Shown here piece by piece: positions 1 through 7,493 of a stretch of DNA of 10,950 nt (positions are counted from its first letter, which is position 1; each line of letters opens with the position of its first letter). Both the position numbers and the translations under genes were made by a program. The stretch is from DAOMNN01 sp050486545 (lineage in GTDB: Bacteria > Pseudomonadota > Gammaproteobacteria > Burkholderiales > Rhodocyclaceae), in the NCBI GenBank assembly GCA_050486545.1, contig JBJHDM010000083.1, positions 1 through 10,950 of the forward strand, in the 5' to 3' direction. The notes beneath the pieces were generated by a model. That model was given only the letters and a program-made list of their open reading frames with translations. It did not search any database and was not told the origin of the DNA.

Positions 1-931
1 CCATGATCAGTCCGTGCAGCAGGGCGGCGATGATCGTGAGCTTGATCGCCGGTGCGAGCGCCGACGGATCGGAGGCGTGTTCGCGCAGTGCGCGGGCGGC
101 ATTGAACGACAGCAGCAGCGTGATCGCAGCCGCCGCGCTGACCTGGGGAAGGTGGTCGCGCCCGATCTGGAGGATCACCCACGCATGGGCGACAACGGCG
201 ATCCCGAAATAGCCCCATTTGGCGCTCTCGGGGCCGAGTCGCACGACCAGTGTGCGTTTTCCGGCGGCAGCGTCGCTGTCGTGGTCGGGGAACTGGTTGA
301 TGTAGAGCAGGTTGGCCACGAGCAGAGCGAAGGACAGTCCCGCAGCGACCGGTATCCAGGAGAAGCCGCCGCGCTGGACGTAGTCGGCACCGACCACCAC
401 GAGAAGCCAGCAGGCGGCGACGACGATCTCTCCCAGGCCGCGTGCGACCAGATGCAGCGGCGGAGCCGAATAGGCCCAGCCTAGCAGCAAGCCGGCAAGG
501 CCGATGAAGACGAGTCCCACCCCGGAAGCAAACGCCAGATACAGACCGGCAGGGATGACCAGCGCGAGCAAGCCGTAGCCGAAGCGGGCCATCTGGGCCG
601 TGGTCATGACGCCGTTCTGGATGAAGCGGCTGCCACCGGTAAATGGAAAAATCCGTCCGGTATTGGCGGCATCGGCACCGTTTAAGGCATCGTGGTAGTC
701 GTTGATGACGTTGCCCCCCGCGTGTGCGAGCAAGGCGGCCAGGATCGTGACGACCGCCGTCAGCGGCTGCAGCGCCACGCCATCGGCATGTGCCGTGGCC
801 AGTCCGATCAGGCAGCCGACCAGCGTAACGGTGAGAAAGGCCGGACGAGTGGCGGCGACATGCCGGCGCAGCGGATTGGCGAATCGCTCCGGCGTGGGTT
901 CCAGGGAGGGAGAGGGGCTGGGGGGCTTCAT
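1..931 (-). CDS. UbiA-family prenyltransferase, MenA-like (3' end outside window)
   Basis: The minus strand is open from an ATG at 931 to the left edge (310 codons, no stop). The product is a polytopic membrane protein. It has the two Asp-rich motifs of the UbiA superfamily: NVINDYHD at residues 74-81, and NQFPDHDSD at about 212-220 followed by GKRTL. These bind the Mg-diphosphate of a polyprenyl donor. The second motif resembles 1,4-dihydroxy-2-naphthoate prenyltransferase (MenA) more than 4-hydroxybenzoate prenyltransferase UbiA. Hydrophobic segments run through about 32-48, 57-73, 118-136, 138-153, 168-184 and 195-211. Family members are about 290-320 residues, so only a few C-terminal residues should be missing. 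The start lies 13 nt after the rng stop with no clear Shine-Dalgarno, which suggests translational coupling to rng. The family is well supported; the aromatic acceptor (naphthoate or another) is inference. Confidence 0.85.
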   Translation of the reverse strand, partial: MKPPSPSPSLEPTPERFANPLRRHVAATRPAFLTVTLVGCLIGLATAHADGVALQPLTAVVTILAALLAHAGGNVINDYHDALNGADAANTGRIFPFTGGSRFIQNGVMTTAQMARFGYGLLALVIPAGLYLAFASGVGLVFIGLAGLLLGWAYSAPPLHLVARGLGEIVVAACWLLVVVGADYVQRGGFSWIPVAAGLSFALLVANLLYINQFPDHDSDAAAGKRTLVVRLGPESAKWGYFGIAVVAHAWVILQIGRDHLPQVSAAAAITLLLSFNAARALREHASDPSALAPAIKLTIIAALLHGLIM

Positions 932-944
932 GGTGAAACGTCGA

Positions 945-2399
945 TCACAGCAGCACGATGTCGAACTGCTCCTGCGTGTAGCTGGCCTCCGGGTGGAGCG
1001 AGATCTTCTTGTCGATGAAGTCGGACAGCATCGCCAGTGCCTGCGACTCCTCGTCCAGGAACAGGTCGATGACGTCGGGGGCGGCGAGCACACGGAACTC
1101 GCGTGCATTGAACTGGCGGGCCTCACGCAGCAGTTCGCGCAGGATTTCGTAACAGACGGTGCGAGCGGTCTTGACCTCGCCACGCCCGCCGCAAGTCGGA
1201 CAGGGTTCACACAGCAGATGAGCCAATGACTCGCGCGTGCGCTTGCGGGTCATCTCGACCAGCCCCAGGGCCGTGAAGCCGTTGACGCTCATCTTGGTAT
1301 GGTCTCGGGAGAGCGCCTTGCGGAACTCGTCGAGCACCATGTCGCGATGCTCCACGGTTTCCATGTCGATGAAGTCGACGATGATGATTCCCCCGAGGTT
1401 GCGCAGGCGCAATTGGCGAGCGATGGTCTGCGCCGCTTCCAGGTTGGTCTTGAAGATCGTGTCGTCGAAGTTGCGTGCGCCGACGAAGCCGCCCGTGTTG
1501 ACGTCGATCGTTGTCATCGCCTCGGTCTGATCGATGATCAGATAGCCGCCCGACTTGAGTTCGACCCGGCGCGCGAGCGCCTTCTGGATCTCATCTTCGA
1601 TGTTGTGCAGATCGAACAGGGGGCGCTCGCCGGCATAGTGCGAAAGCAAGGGAAGCACTTTGGGACTGTACTCTGCAGCGAAAGCCTTGAGCTTGTGGTG
1701 GTTCTCGCGCGAATCGATGACGATCCGGGTGGTGTCGTCGGTGACGAGGTCGCGCAGTACGCGTTGGCCCAGATCCAGATCTTCGTGCAACAGGCATGGG
1801 GCGACCTGACCGGCGGCACCCGCGTGGATCTCCGACCACAGCTTGCGCAGATAGCTGATATCCGCAGACAGTTCGAGGTCCGAGGCGCTTTCGGCCATCG
1901 TGCGCACGATGAATCCCCCCGGCTCGCCCTCCGGAACCAGACGCACCAGGCGGTCGCGCAGCGATTCGCGTTCCCCCTCGTCCTCGATACGCTGGGAAAT
2001 TCCGATATGGCGTTCCTGCGGCAGATAGACGAGCAGACGCCCGGCCACGCTGATCTGTGTGGACAGCCGTGCACCTTTGGTGCCGATCGGGTCCTTGAGG
2101 ACCTGTACGGTGAGATTCTGTCCCTCCGCGAGGATGCGTTCGATGGGCCGGCCCGTCTCGCCGTTGTGGCGCTCGCTCCAGATGTCTGCGACATGCAGGA
2201 ATGCGGTCCGGTCCAGGCCAATGTCGATGAATGCGGATTGCATTCCGGGCAGGACGCGCACGACTCGCCCGAGGTAGATGTTGCCGACGATGCCCCGGTT
2301 GGCCGTACGCTCGACGTGGAGTTCCTGGACGACGCCTTGCTCCACGAGTGCGACACGGGTTTCCTGCGGGGTGAAGTTGATGAGGAATTCGACGCTCAT
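945..2399 (-). CDS. rng: Ribonuclease G (RNase E/G family)
   Basis: This is the endoribonuclease that matures the 5' end of 16S rRNA and cleaves some mRNAs; it is cytoplasmic and acts as a dimer. The 484-residue length is close to the 489 of E. coli RNase G, and there is no long RNase E-type C-terminal scaffold. An S1-like RNA-binding region spans about residues 36-125 (GNIYLGRVVRVLPGMQSAFID). The catalytic Mg ligands are D299 in TIDVNTGG and D342 in IIIVDFIDM. The Zn-link CPTCGGRG has Cys at 400 and 403. The open frame extends 60 codons further upstream, but that part overlaps the end of maf and lacks family character. The ATG at 2399 gives the conserved MSVEF N-terminus and has an AGGTGA ribosome binding site 5 nt before it. 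A large inverted repeat lies just upstream, between maf and this gene. Confidence 0.96.
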   Translation of the reverse strand: MSVEFLINFTPQETRVALVEQGVVQELHVERTANRGIVGNIYLGRVVRVLPGMQSAFIDIGLDRTAFLHVADIWSERHNGETGRPIERILAEGQNLTVQVLKDPIGTKGARLSTQISVAGRLLVYLPQERHIGISQRIEDEGERESLRDRLVRLVPEGEPGGFIVRTMAESASDLELSADISYLRKLWSEIHAGAAGQVAPCLLHEDLDLGQRVLRDLVTDDTTRIVIDSRENHHKLKAFAAEYSPKVLPLLSHYAGERPLFDLHNIEDEIQKALARRVELKSGGYLIIDQTEAMTTIDVNTGGFVGARNFDDTIFKTNLEAAQTIARQLRLRNLGGIIIVDFIDMETVEHRDMVLDEFRKALSRDHTKMSVNGFTALGLVEMTRKRTRESLAHLLCEPCPTCGGRGEVKTARTVCYEILRELLREARQFNAREFRVLAAPDVIDLFLDEESQALAMLSDFIDKKISLHPEASYTQEQFDIVLL

Positions 2400-2404
2400 T
2401 GCGT

Positions 2405-2410
2405 TCACCT
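2405..2410 (-). promoter_or_regulatory. Ribosome binding site of rng
   Basis: On the minus strand the hexamer AGGTGA lies 5 nt before the rng ATG. It fixes the start at 2399 against the longer open frame. The base of the upstream hairpin (2414) is only 3 nt away, so folding of that hairpin could affect ribosome access. Confidence 0.7.
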
Positions 2411-2413
2411 GAA

Positions 2414-2467
2414 ATGGGGAATGCGCAATGGCAGGCACAGCATGGCCAGCCATTGCGCATTGCCCAT
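2414..2467 (-). repeat. Long inverted repeat (hairpin) in the maf-rng intergenic gap
   Basis: The arms are 2414-2432 and 2449-2467. The inner 13 bp (2420-2432 with 2449-2461) pair perfectly. One mismatch (2419 with 2462) follows, then five more pairs; the loop is 16 nt. The repeat fills most of the 73-nt gap between the maf stop and the rng start. No T-run follows the stem on the minus strand, so it is not a standard intrinsic terminator. It may be an mRNA processing or stability hairpin, or a REP-like element. The structure is seen directly; its function is not known. Confidence 0.75.
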
Positions 2468-2472
2468 CGGGT

Positions 2473-3093
2473 TCAGAGAGGATAACCGAAGGTTTCGAGC
2501 AACTGCGCGGTTTCGAACAGGGGAAGTCCCATGATGCCGCTGTAGCTGCCCGTGATCTCGTCGATGAAGATCGCTGCATGACCCTGGATCGCGTAGGCGC
2601 CGGCCTTGTCCATCGGTTCGCCGCTGGCGACGTAGCGGCGGATCTCGATGTCGGTCAGCGTGCGGAAGCGGACTTCGCTGGCACTGACCAGGCTGCGGGT
2701 GCGGGTGCCGTCGCACATGGCTACGGCGGTCAGCACGCGATGGCTGCGCCCCGAAAGCATGGTCAGGATGCTGCGGGCATCGTCCTGGGAGGACGGTTTG
2801 CCGATGATCCGGTCGTCGAGGGCGATGGCCGTGTCGGCTGCGAGCACCGGTCGCGGCAGCAACTGCCGCCAGCGCAAACGTCTGAATCCTGCGTCGGCCT
2901 TGCTCAGGGCCAGCCGTTCGACATAGTGTTCGACCGACTCGTCGGGCAGGGCCGTCTCGTCGACGTCGTGGTCTTCGCCTCGTTCCCCGGAGCGGAACAC
3001 CAGCAAATCGAACTGGACCCCGATCTGGCGCAGCAGCTCGCGTCTGCGCGGGCTTCTCGAGGCGAGATAGATGCGATCGTTGCGTGCGGGCAT
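2473..3093 (-). CDS. maf: Maf-family nucleoside triphosphate pyrophosphatase (YhdE type, dTTP/UTP)
   Basis: This cytoplasmic housecleaning enzyme hydrolyses dTTP/UTP and modified nucleotides to monophosphate and diphosphate. The product is 206 residues, normal for the family. The N-terminal nucleotide-binding loop ASRSPRRREL is at residues 11-20. AADT follows, with the catalytic Asp at about 87, then GKP at 98-100. The YhdE signature GEPMDKAGAYAIQG is at 158-171, and GSYSGIMGLPLFET comes near the C-terminus. I chose the ATG at 3093, 4 nt after the rlmH stop. An in-frame GTG at 3105 would add four residues and overlap rlmH by 8 nt; it is a possible alternative. Either way the gene is tightly coupled to rlmH. 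Confidence 0.95.
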   Translation of the reverse strand: MPARNDRIYLASRSPRRRELLRQIGVQFDLLVFRSGERGEDHDVDETALPDESVEHYVERLALSKADAGFRRLRWRQLLPRPVLAADTAIALDDRIIGKPSSQDDARSILTMLSGRSHRVLTAVAMCDGTRTRSLVSASEVRFRTLTDIEIRRYVASGEPMDKAGAYAIQGHAAIFIDEITGSYSGIMGLPLFETAQLLETFGYPL

Positions 3094-3097
3094 ACGC

Positions 3098-3568
3098 TCA
3101 CTCACGATGGTAGGGGTGGTTCTTCGTGACCGTCCAGGCGCGGTAGAGCGCTTCGGCCAGCAGTGGGCGCACGAGCGCGTGCGGAAGCGTCAGACTGGAG
3201 AGCCGCAGGCTCTCGTGGGCGTTTTGCTTCACGGCGGGAGAAAGGCCGTCGGGGCCGCCGACGATGAGTGCGACATCCTCGCCGCCTGCCTGCCAGGCGG
3301 TCAGCCGATCGGCAAGCTGAAGTGTGTTCAGGTCGAGGCCGTTCTCATCCAGGGTCACGCGACGGCACCGCTTCGGCAAAGCGGCCTCGATCCGTTCCGC
3401 TTCGGCCGCGACGAGGGCGTCGACGGACTTGCCCCCGGTCCTCGGTTCGGCCTTCACCTCCACCAGTTGCAATGGCATTTCCCGCGGCATGCGTCGTGCG
3501 AACTCGCCGAACCCGGCATCGACCCAGGCAGGCATGCGTGTCCCGACGGCCACGACGAGCAGCTTCAT
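3098..3568 (-). CDS. rlmH: 23S rRNA (pseudouridine1915-N3)-methyltransferase RlmH
   Basis: RlmH methylates pseudouridine 1915 in helix 69 of 23S rRNA, using SAM, on assembled 70S ribosomes. The product is 156 residues, the usual size of this small SPOUT enzyme. The start MKLLVVAVGTRMP, the SAM-binding loop LIVGGPDGL at 101-109, and the C-terminal trefoil-knot region LTLPHALVRPLLAEALYRA ending in HPYHRE (126-156) are all characteristic. Its ATG overlaps the rsfS stop by 4 nt (ATGA), and maf follows directly, so it is translated within one operon. Confidence 0.97.
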   Translation of the reverse strand: MKLLVVAVGTRMPAWVDAGFGEFARRMPREMPLQLVEVKAEPRTGGKSVDALVAAEAERIEAALPKRCRRVTLDENGLDLNTLQLADRLTAWQAGGEDVALIVGGPDGLSPAVKQNAHESLRLSSLTLPHALVRPLLAEALYRAWTVTKNHPYHRE

Positions 3569-3939
3569 CGTGTTCCGGTCGGAGGTTTGCCTGGGTCATG
3601 GCGTCGCCTCGAGGAGGGCGTCGTCGTCCAGAGTTCCTCGAGCTGGTAGTAGGCGCGAACCGACGGCTGCATGATATGGACCACGATGTCGGCCAGATCC
3701 ACGAGCACCCATTCCCCGGTGTCCTCACCCTCGATGCCGACGACCTCGCCGCCCGCTTCGCGCACTTTCTCCTCTACGTTGCGCGCCAGGGCGCGGGTCT
3801 GCCGGTTCGAGTCGGCGCTGGCCACGATGACGCGGTCGAAGAGCGGGGTCAGCTTGGAGGTGTCGATGACTTCGATCTCGTCGGCCTTGATGTCCTCGAG
3901 TGCGCCCACGACGATTTTTTCGAGCTTGCGAATGTTCAT
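3565..3939 (-). CDS. rsfS: Ribosome silencing factor RsfS
   Basis: RsfS (formerly YbeB/Iojap) binds ribosomal protein uL14 on the 50S subunit and blocks joining with the 30S in stationary phase. The product is 124 residues. The Iojap fold spans about 1-105, with the motifs DIKADEIEVIDTSKLTPLFD, FDRVIVASADSNRQ and GEWVLVDLADIVVHIM. The last 20 or so residues after YQLEELW are basic and low-complexity. This is a modest extension beyond the core domain and probably disordered. The gene starts 3 nt after nadD and overlaps rlmH by 4 nt. The nadD-rsfS-rlmH order is a widespread arrangement. Confidence 0.96.
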   Translation of the reverse strand: MNIRKLEKIVVGALEDIKADEIEVIDTSKLTPLFDRVIVASADSNRQTRALARNVEEKVREAGGEVVGIEGEDTGEWVLVDLADIVVHIMQPSVRAYYQLEELWTTTPSSRRRHDPGKPPTGTR

Positions 3940-3942
3940 GGT

Positions 3943-4593
3943 TCAACGGTAGAGATGGTGCCGGGCAATATAGTCGAGAACGGGATTCGGTAGCAAATAG
4001 CGTGCGCTGCGCCCGGATGCCAGGAGTTCCCGAACGAGCGATGCGGATACGGCCAGCGGCGTCATGTGGAAGGGGACCACGCAACCGGCGGGCGATTCGT
4101 GGAGCGTTCGGGGGTCTTCGACGATCCGGGAGGCCAGTGCCTCGGGGACTGCTCCGGCGAGCAGCGTGCCCGGACGACTTGCGACCGCGATGTGCGCCAG
4201 TCCGATCAACTCGGTCCAGCGGTGCCATCCGGGCAAGCCATGGAAAGCGTCCGCGCCCAGGATCAGGACCAGCGGGCGGTACGCTCCGACCCGGCTTCGC
4301 AGTGCTTGCAGCGTCGTCACCGTGTAGCTCTTTCCCGAACGCCCCGTTTCGCAAGGATCGACGGCAAACGCCGGGTTGTCGGCCACGGCCAGGCGAACCA
4401 GTTCGAGGCGGTGGCGGGCAGGGGTCGCCGGGGCGTCTCGGTGGGGCGGATCGCCGGCCGGGATGAACCGGACCTCGGACAACCCCAGCAGGTCGCGGGC
4501 CTCCTCTCCGAGGCAGAGATGACCGATATGGATCGGGTCGAAGGTCCCGCCGAGCAGGCCGATCGGCCCCGCGTCAGTCGGCGATGCGCTCAT
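3943..4593 (-). CDS. nadD: Nicotinate-nucleotide adenylyltransferase NadD
   Basis: NadD transfers AMP from ATP to nicotinate mononucleotide to give deamido-NAD, a step shared by de novo and salvage NAD synthesis. The product is 216 residues. The nucleotidyltransferase motif GGTFDPIHIGHL is at about 15-26, with the HxGH ATP-binding histidines. FIPAGDPPHR is at 43-52, LILGADAFHGLPGWHRW at 110-126, and the C-terminal SASLVR (183-188) is the family's ISxTxIR-like motif. The start lies inside the 3' end of the upstream membrane protein gene (20-nt overlap) without a clear Shine-Dalgarno, which suggests reinitiation. A slightly later start cannot be excluded because the first 10 residues are not conserved. 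Confidence 0.96.
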   Translation of the reverse strand: MSASPTDAGPIGLLGGTFDPIHIGHLCLGEEARDLLGLSEVRFIPAGDPPHRDAPATPARHRLELVRLAVADNPAFAVDPCETGRSGKSYTVTTLQALRSRVGAYRPLVLILGADAFHGLPGWHRWTELIGLAHIAVASRPGTLLAGAVPEALASRIVEDPRTLHESPAGCVVPFHMTPLAVSASLVRELLASGRSARYLLPNPVLDYIARHHLYR

Positions 4594-5350
4594 CGATGGT
4601 GGCCGGCCCGAAGACGTCGCGTGCGTTGATGTAGAAGCTCGCGAACAGCACGGGGACGAGGACGAGCGGCAGGATCAGGACGAGCAGCGTCGACAGGAAC
4701 GGAACGAGCGCGCCCACCGTCCCGATCACCATGCCGGGAATCAGCGCCCCGAACAGCATCACGGCGAGGGCATAGACGACGAACGGACGCCAGTTTCGCA
4801 GGCAGGCATGGAAGCTGAAGAACATCGCCTTGGGTGCGGACACGTTCCACCATCCCGCCAGGATCGGGGCGAACCAGTAGGCCATAAGCACCGGGGTGGA
4901 CAAGGCGACGGCGACCATGACCGCGAACCCCAGGCCGGACAGGTCCGCCGTTTCAGGGTCGGTGCCCTGCGCGCCGGTCATGAACTTCATCAGCGTGCCG
5001 CCGTCGACGACGGACGTCATCAGCAGGACGAGGATGCTGCCGATCAGGTAGATGCCACCGACGGTCACGAGCGCGCCAAGATTGCTCTTGAAGCCCGAAA
5101 ACAGGAGGTCCGGTCCGCCCTTGCGACCTTCGTCGATGGCCCGGCAGGTATTGAGCACGCCCAGCGAAAGGACCGGCATCAGCAGCGACGCGACCGGTTG
5201 GCCGATCAGTGGCACGGAACTCATGACCACGAGCATCAGCAGGTAGCCAAAGGCCGCGAAGGTGAGCAGCGCAGGATTGCGCCGCCACAGCAGCACGCCT
5301 TCTCGGAGCCAGGCCAGACCCCGGTGGGTGGGAAGTTGTCGAGCTTGCAT
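4574..5350 (-). CDS. BPSS1780-family integral membrane protein of unknown function
   Basis: The product is a 258-residue hydrophobic protein. About six predicted membrane segments lie at roughly 27-45, 50-68, 92-112, 141-165, 189-212 and 215-240. The pattern FxFHACLRNWRPF (about 178-190), a polar face between the last membrane pairs, and the C-terminal FYINARDVF resemble the betaproteobacterial BPSS1780 family. No enzymatic or transport motif is visible and the function is unknown. The last 20 nt overlap nadD. A 46-nt gap separates it from thrB upstream, and no good Shine-Dalgarno precedes the ATG. Its location before nadD probably reflects operon membership, not a role in NAD synthesis. Confidence 0.85.
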   Translation of the reverse strand: MQARQLPTHRGLAWLREGVLLWRRNPALLTFAAFGYLLMLVVMSSVPLIGQPVASLLMPVLSLGVLNTCRAIDEGRKGGPDLLFSGFKSNLGALVTVGGIYLIGSILVLLMTSVVDGGTLMKFMTGAQGTDPETADLSGLGFAVMVAVALSTPVLMAYWFAPILAGWWNVSAPKAMFFSFHACLRNWRPFVVYALAVMLFGALIPGMVIGTVGALVPFLSTLLVLILPLVLVPVLFASFYINARDVFGPATIDERIAD

Positions 5351-5396
5351 TCGTTTGTCTTTCGTTGGTCCGTGGGTAACCGGGTTGGGCCCGAGT

Positions 5397-6341
5397 TCAG
5401 GAAACGGGCAGGGGTGGGGTTCGTTCGATGCGCGATTGCAGGATCGTACGGTACTCCGCGGGGTCCTTCACCTGCACCATCTCGCCCGGCTTGGGCAGAT
5501 GGAAATCCTCGGCACGCGAAAGCCAGAAGCGCAGCGCTGCGGCGCGCAACGTCGCAGGCCAGCATTCGATCTCGGCTTCGGTGAGGGGACGTTCCGCATG
5601 ATAGGCGCAAAGCAGGGCGTCGGTGCGAGCCGGGTCGAGTTCGCCGTTTTCGTCGGAGCACCAGTCGTTGACGGTGACCGCGACGTCGAAGAGCAAGGCG
5701 TCGTAGCCGGCGAAATAGAAGTCGATGACGCCGCCGATGTGTTCTCCGTCCCACAGGATGTTGTCACGGAACAGGTCGGCATGGATGATGCCCTGCGGCA
5801 GGGACTTCAGGTTCTGGCCGGACTGGAAGGCCAGTTCGGCGTCCAGCAGGTCGCGCTCGCAAGCCGGCAAATGCTCGCGCAGGCGTGCGCCGGTCTGCGC
5901 CCGCCATGCCGCGCCGCGCGGGTTGTCCTGCTTGCGGCCATAGGAAAGGCCGGCCAGATGCAGTCCCGCCAGCATCGCGCCGACCCGCGCGCACCGCTCC
6001 GGGGTCGCGTCCATCTCGGATCTTCCGGGCAGTCGCGCCACCAGTGCGGCGGGCCGGTCGCTGAGCGTTCCGAGATATTCGTTGTCACGGTTGGCGATCG
6101 GTGCCGGAACGGGCAGGCCATGGTGGGCGAGATGCGCCATCAGATAAAGGAAAAAGGGCAGTTCCGGGCGCGGGATCGATTCGAACAATGTGAGCACGTA
6201 GCGACCGAGGGTGGTCGTGACGAAGAAGTTGGTGTTCTGGACGCCCGCCGGGATGCCCCGGACCTCGACCAGTCGGCCGATCGCGTACTTTCCGAGCCAG
6301 CTGGAGAGCGTATCGGCCGGGACCGAAGTGAACACCGACAT
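5397..6341 (-). CDS. thrB: Homoserine kinase, APH-fold type
   Basis: The enzyme phosphorylates L-homoserine with ATP, the step before threonine synthase. The product is 314 residues and belongs to the aminoglycoside-phosphotransferase-like (protein-kinase fold) homoserine kinases of alpha-, beta- and some gammaproteobacteria, not the GHMP-type ThrB of E. coli. Visible features are the start MSVFTSV, GIPAGVQNTNFFV (29-41) in the nucleotide-binding lobe, the catalytic loop IIHADLFRDN (H187, D189, N194), and the Mg-binding D207 in VIDFYFAG. The closely related choline/ethanolamine or methylthioribose kinases are less likely, given the N-terminus and length. It starts 23 nt after the DUF2782 gene. 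Confidence 0.93.
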   Translation of the reverse strand: MSVFTSVPADTLSSWLGKYAIGRLVEVRGIPAGVQNTNFFVTTTLGRYVLTLFESIPRPELPFFLYLMAHLAHHGLPVPAPIANRDNEYLGTLSDRPAALVARLPGRSEMDATPERCARVGAMLAGLHLAGLSYGRKQDNPRGAAWRAQTGARLREHLPACERDLLDAELAFQSGQNLKSLPQGIIHADLFRDNILWDGEHIGGVIDFYFAGYDALLFDVAVTVNDWCSDENGELDPARTDALLCAYHAERPLTEAEIECWPATLRAAALRFWLSRAEDFHLPKPGEMVQVKDPAEYRTILQSRIERTPPLPVS

Positions 6342-6364
6342 CGGTAAGCGTCAGCCCGCCACGC

Positions 6365-6691
6365 CTACCAGGAGCGGATCACCCACATCGGGACCGACAG
6401 CGTGGGTGTCGCATCGCGAAACGGAACCAGCACGCCGTCGCCCTTCTGGTCGATCAGGTAGTAGGGAACGCCATGCGGAGGAGTGACCTTGACCATGTAG
6501 AGCCGCCCGTGGATGCGGTACTCCTCCACCTGGTCCTCGCCGCGCTGGAGGATGGTGACCTGCGGTTCGAGCGCATCGTCGACCATGCCGGGAGGCGGCA
6601 GCGGCTCGGGCAGCGGCTCGAGCGCGGGGGCTTGCTGCGCGGCCACCGGAGCGGCAAGTGCGAGCAGGGAAATCAACAGGGTGCGGCGCAT
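6365..6691 (-). CDS. DUF2782 domain protein, probably secreted to the periplasm
   Basis: The product is a small protein of 108 residues. An N-terminal signal peptide (MRRTLLISLLALAAPVAAQQ) has a likely cleavage after AVA-type residues near 18. A Pro-rich linker follows (about 22-36), then a compact domain at 43-108 with VTILQRGEDQVEEYRIHGRLYMVKV and GVPYYLIDQKGDG. This matches my recollection of DUF2782, which occurs next to homoserine kinase or polA in betaproteobacteria; no function is known. A GGAGAG ribosome binding site lies 4 nt before the ATG. The gene sits between the LOG gene (76-nt gap) and thrB (23-nt gap). Confidence 0.85.
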   Translation of the reverse strand: MRRTLLISLLALAAPVAAQQAPALEPLPEPLPPPGMVDDALEPQVTILQRGEDQVEEYRIHGRLYMVKVTPPHGVPYYLIDQKGDGVLVPFRDATPTLSVPMWVIRSW

Positions 6692-6730
6692 GGTTCTCTC
6701 CGTTCAAGAAAACAATTCTAGCAGAGCGGA

Positions 6731-6757
6731 CCGGGCGGGAAGAGGCGAGGCGCCCGG
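6731..6757. other. Short GC-rich inverted repeat after the LOG-family gene
   Basis: CCGGGCG (6731-6737) pairs perfectly with CGCCCGG (6751-6757) across a 13-nt loop, in the 76-nt gap between the LOG and DUF2782 genes. In the minus-strand direction no immediate T-run follows; ATTGTTTT appears only 15-22 nt later. It could be a weak terminator or attenuator, or chance in GC-rich DNA. Confidence 0.3.
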
Positions 6758-6767
6758 CCGTGATGGC

Positions 6768-7493
6768 TCAGAGATTCAGCATCAGTTCGTGTTCTTCCGG
6801 GAGTGGCAGGAAGCCCCGGGTTTCGTAGTGCTTGAAGATCGCCGCGACGACCTCCTCAGGTTTGTCGATGACCTGAACCAGGTCGAGATCTTCGGGGTTG
6901 ATCATGCGCTCGGACACCAGACGGTCGCGGAACCAGTCGAGCAGTCCCTTCCAGAAGGGGCTGTGTACGAGGATCACCGGGATTTTCCGGCTCTTTCCGG
7001 TCTGGATCAGGGTCATCGCCTCGAGCAGTTCGTCGAGCGTGCCGAAGCCGCCGGGCATGACCACATAGGCGGCAGCGAACTTCACGAACATGAACTTGCG
7101 TGCGAAGAAGTGCTGGAAGGTCTGGGAGATGTCCTGATACGGATTGGCGCCCTGCTCCATCGGCAACTGGATGTTCAGGCCGATCGACGGGCTCTTGCCG
7201 AAGTAGGCCCCCTTGTTCGCGGCTTCCATGATGCCGGGGCCGCCGCCGGAGATCACCGAGAACCCCGCGTCCGACAGCTGTCGTGCGATCTGCTCGGTCA
7301 GGATGTAGTAAAGGTGATCGGGGGGCGTGCGGGCGCTGCCGAAGATCGAGACGGCGGGGCGGATCGCGTTGAGCCGTTCGGTCGCCTCGACGAACTCTGA
7401 CATAATCCCGAAGATTCGCCAGGACTCGCGCGCATTGAATTTGGGCGCGCTGCTGTTGGGGGCGCTGCGGGGAAGTTTTTCTTTCGCGGTCAT
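6768..7493 (-). CDS. LOG-family protein (TIGR00730 Rossmann fold), putative cytokinin-riboside-monophosphate phosphoribohydrolase-like
   Basis: The product is 241 residues. The lysine-decarboxylase-like/LOG fold spans about 45-230, with FGSAR (51-55), the phosphate-binding GGGPGIMEAANKG (83-95), and the hallmark PGGFGTLDELLE (147-158) carrying the catalytic Glu. Plant and bacterial LOG proteins cleave N6-modified AMP to free base and ribose 5-phosphate, and some bacterial members are general nucleotide 5'-monophosphate nucleosidases (PpnN type). The substrate here cannot be told from sequence. The first 40 or so residues form a basic, then amphipathic extension. The ATG at 7493 follows GGGAG with a 4-nt spacer. 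The gene is divergent from polA and leads the minus-strand series. Confidence 0.9.
   Translation of the reverse strand: MTAKEKLPRSAPNSSAPKFNARESWRIFGIMSEFVEATERLNAIRPAVSIFGSARTPPDHLYYILTEQIARQLSDAGFSVISGGGPGIMEAANKGAYFGKSPSIGLNIQLPMEQGANPYQDISQTFQHFFARKFMFVKFAAAYVVMPGGFGTLDELLEAMTLIQTGKSRKIPVILVHSPFWKGLLDWFRDRLVSERMINPEDLDLVQVIDKPEEVVAAIFKHYETRGFLPLPEEHELMLNL

Noticed and set aside
2414..2467. Intrinsic terminator after maf
   Set aside because: The stem is strong, but no U-run follows it in the direction of transcription, and rng starts immediately after it.
1299..2534. 411-codon open frame on the plus strand opposite rng
   Set aside because: It is the antisense shadow of the clearly recognised rng gene in GC-rich DNA, with no family resemblance of its own.
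2400..2579. 60-codon N-terminal extension of rng
   Set aside because: It would overlap the maf 3' end and cross the intergenic hairpin. The family's conserved start and a good Shine-Dalgarno lie at 2399.
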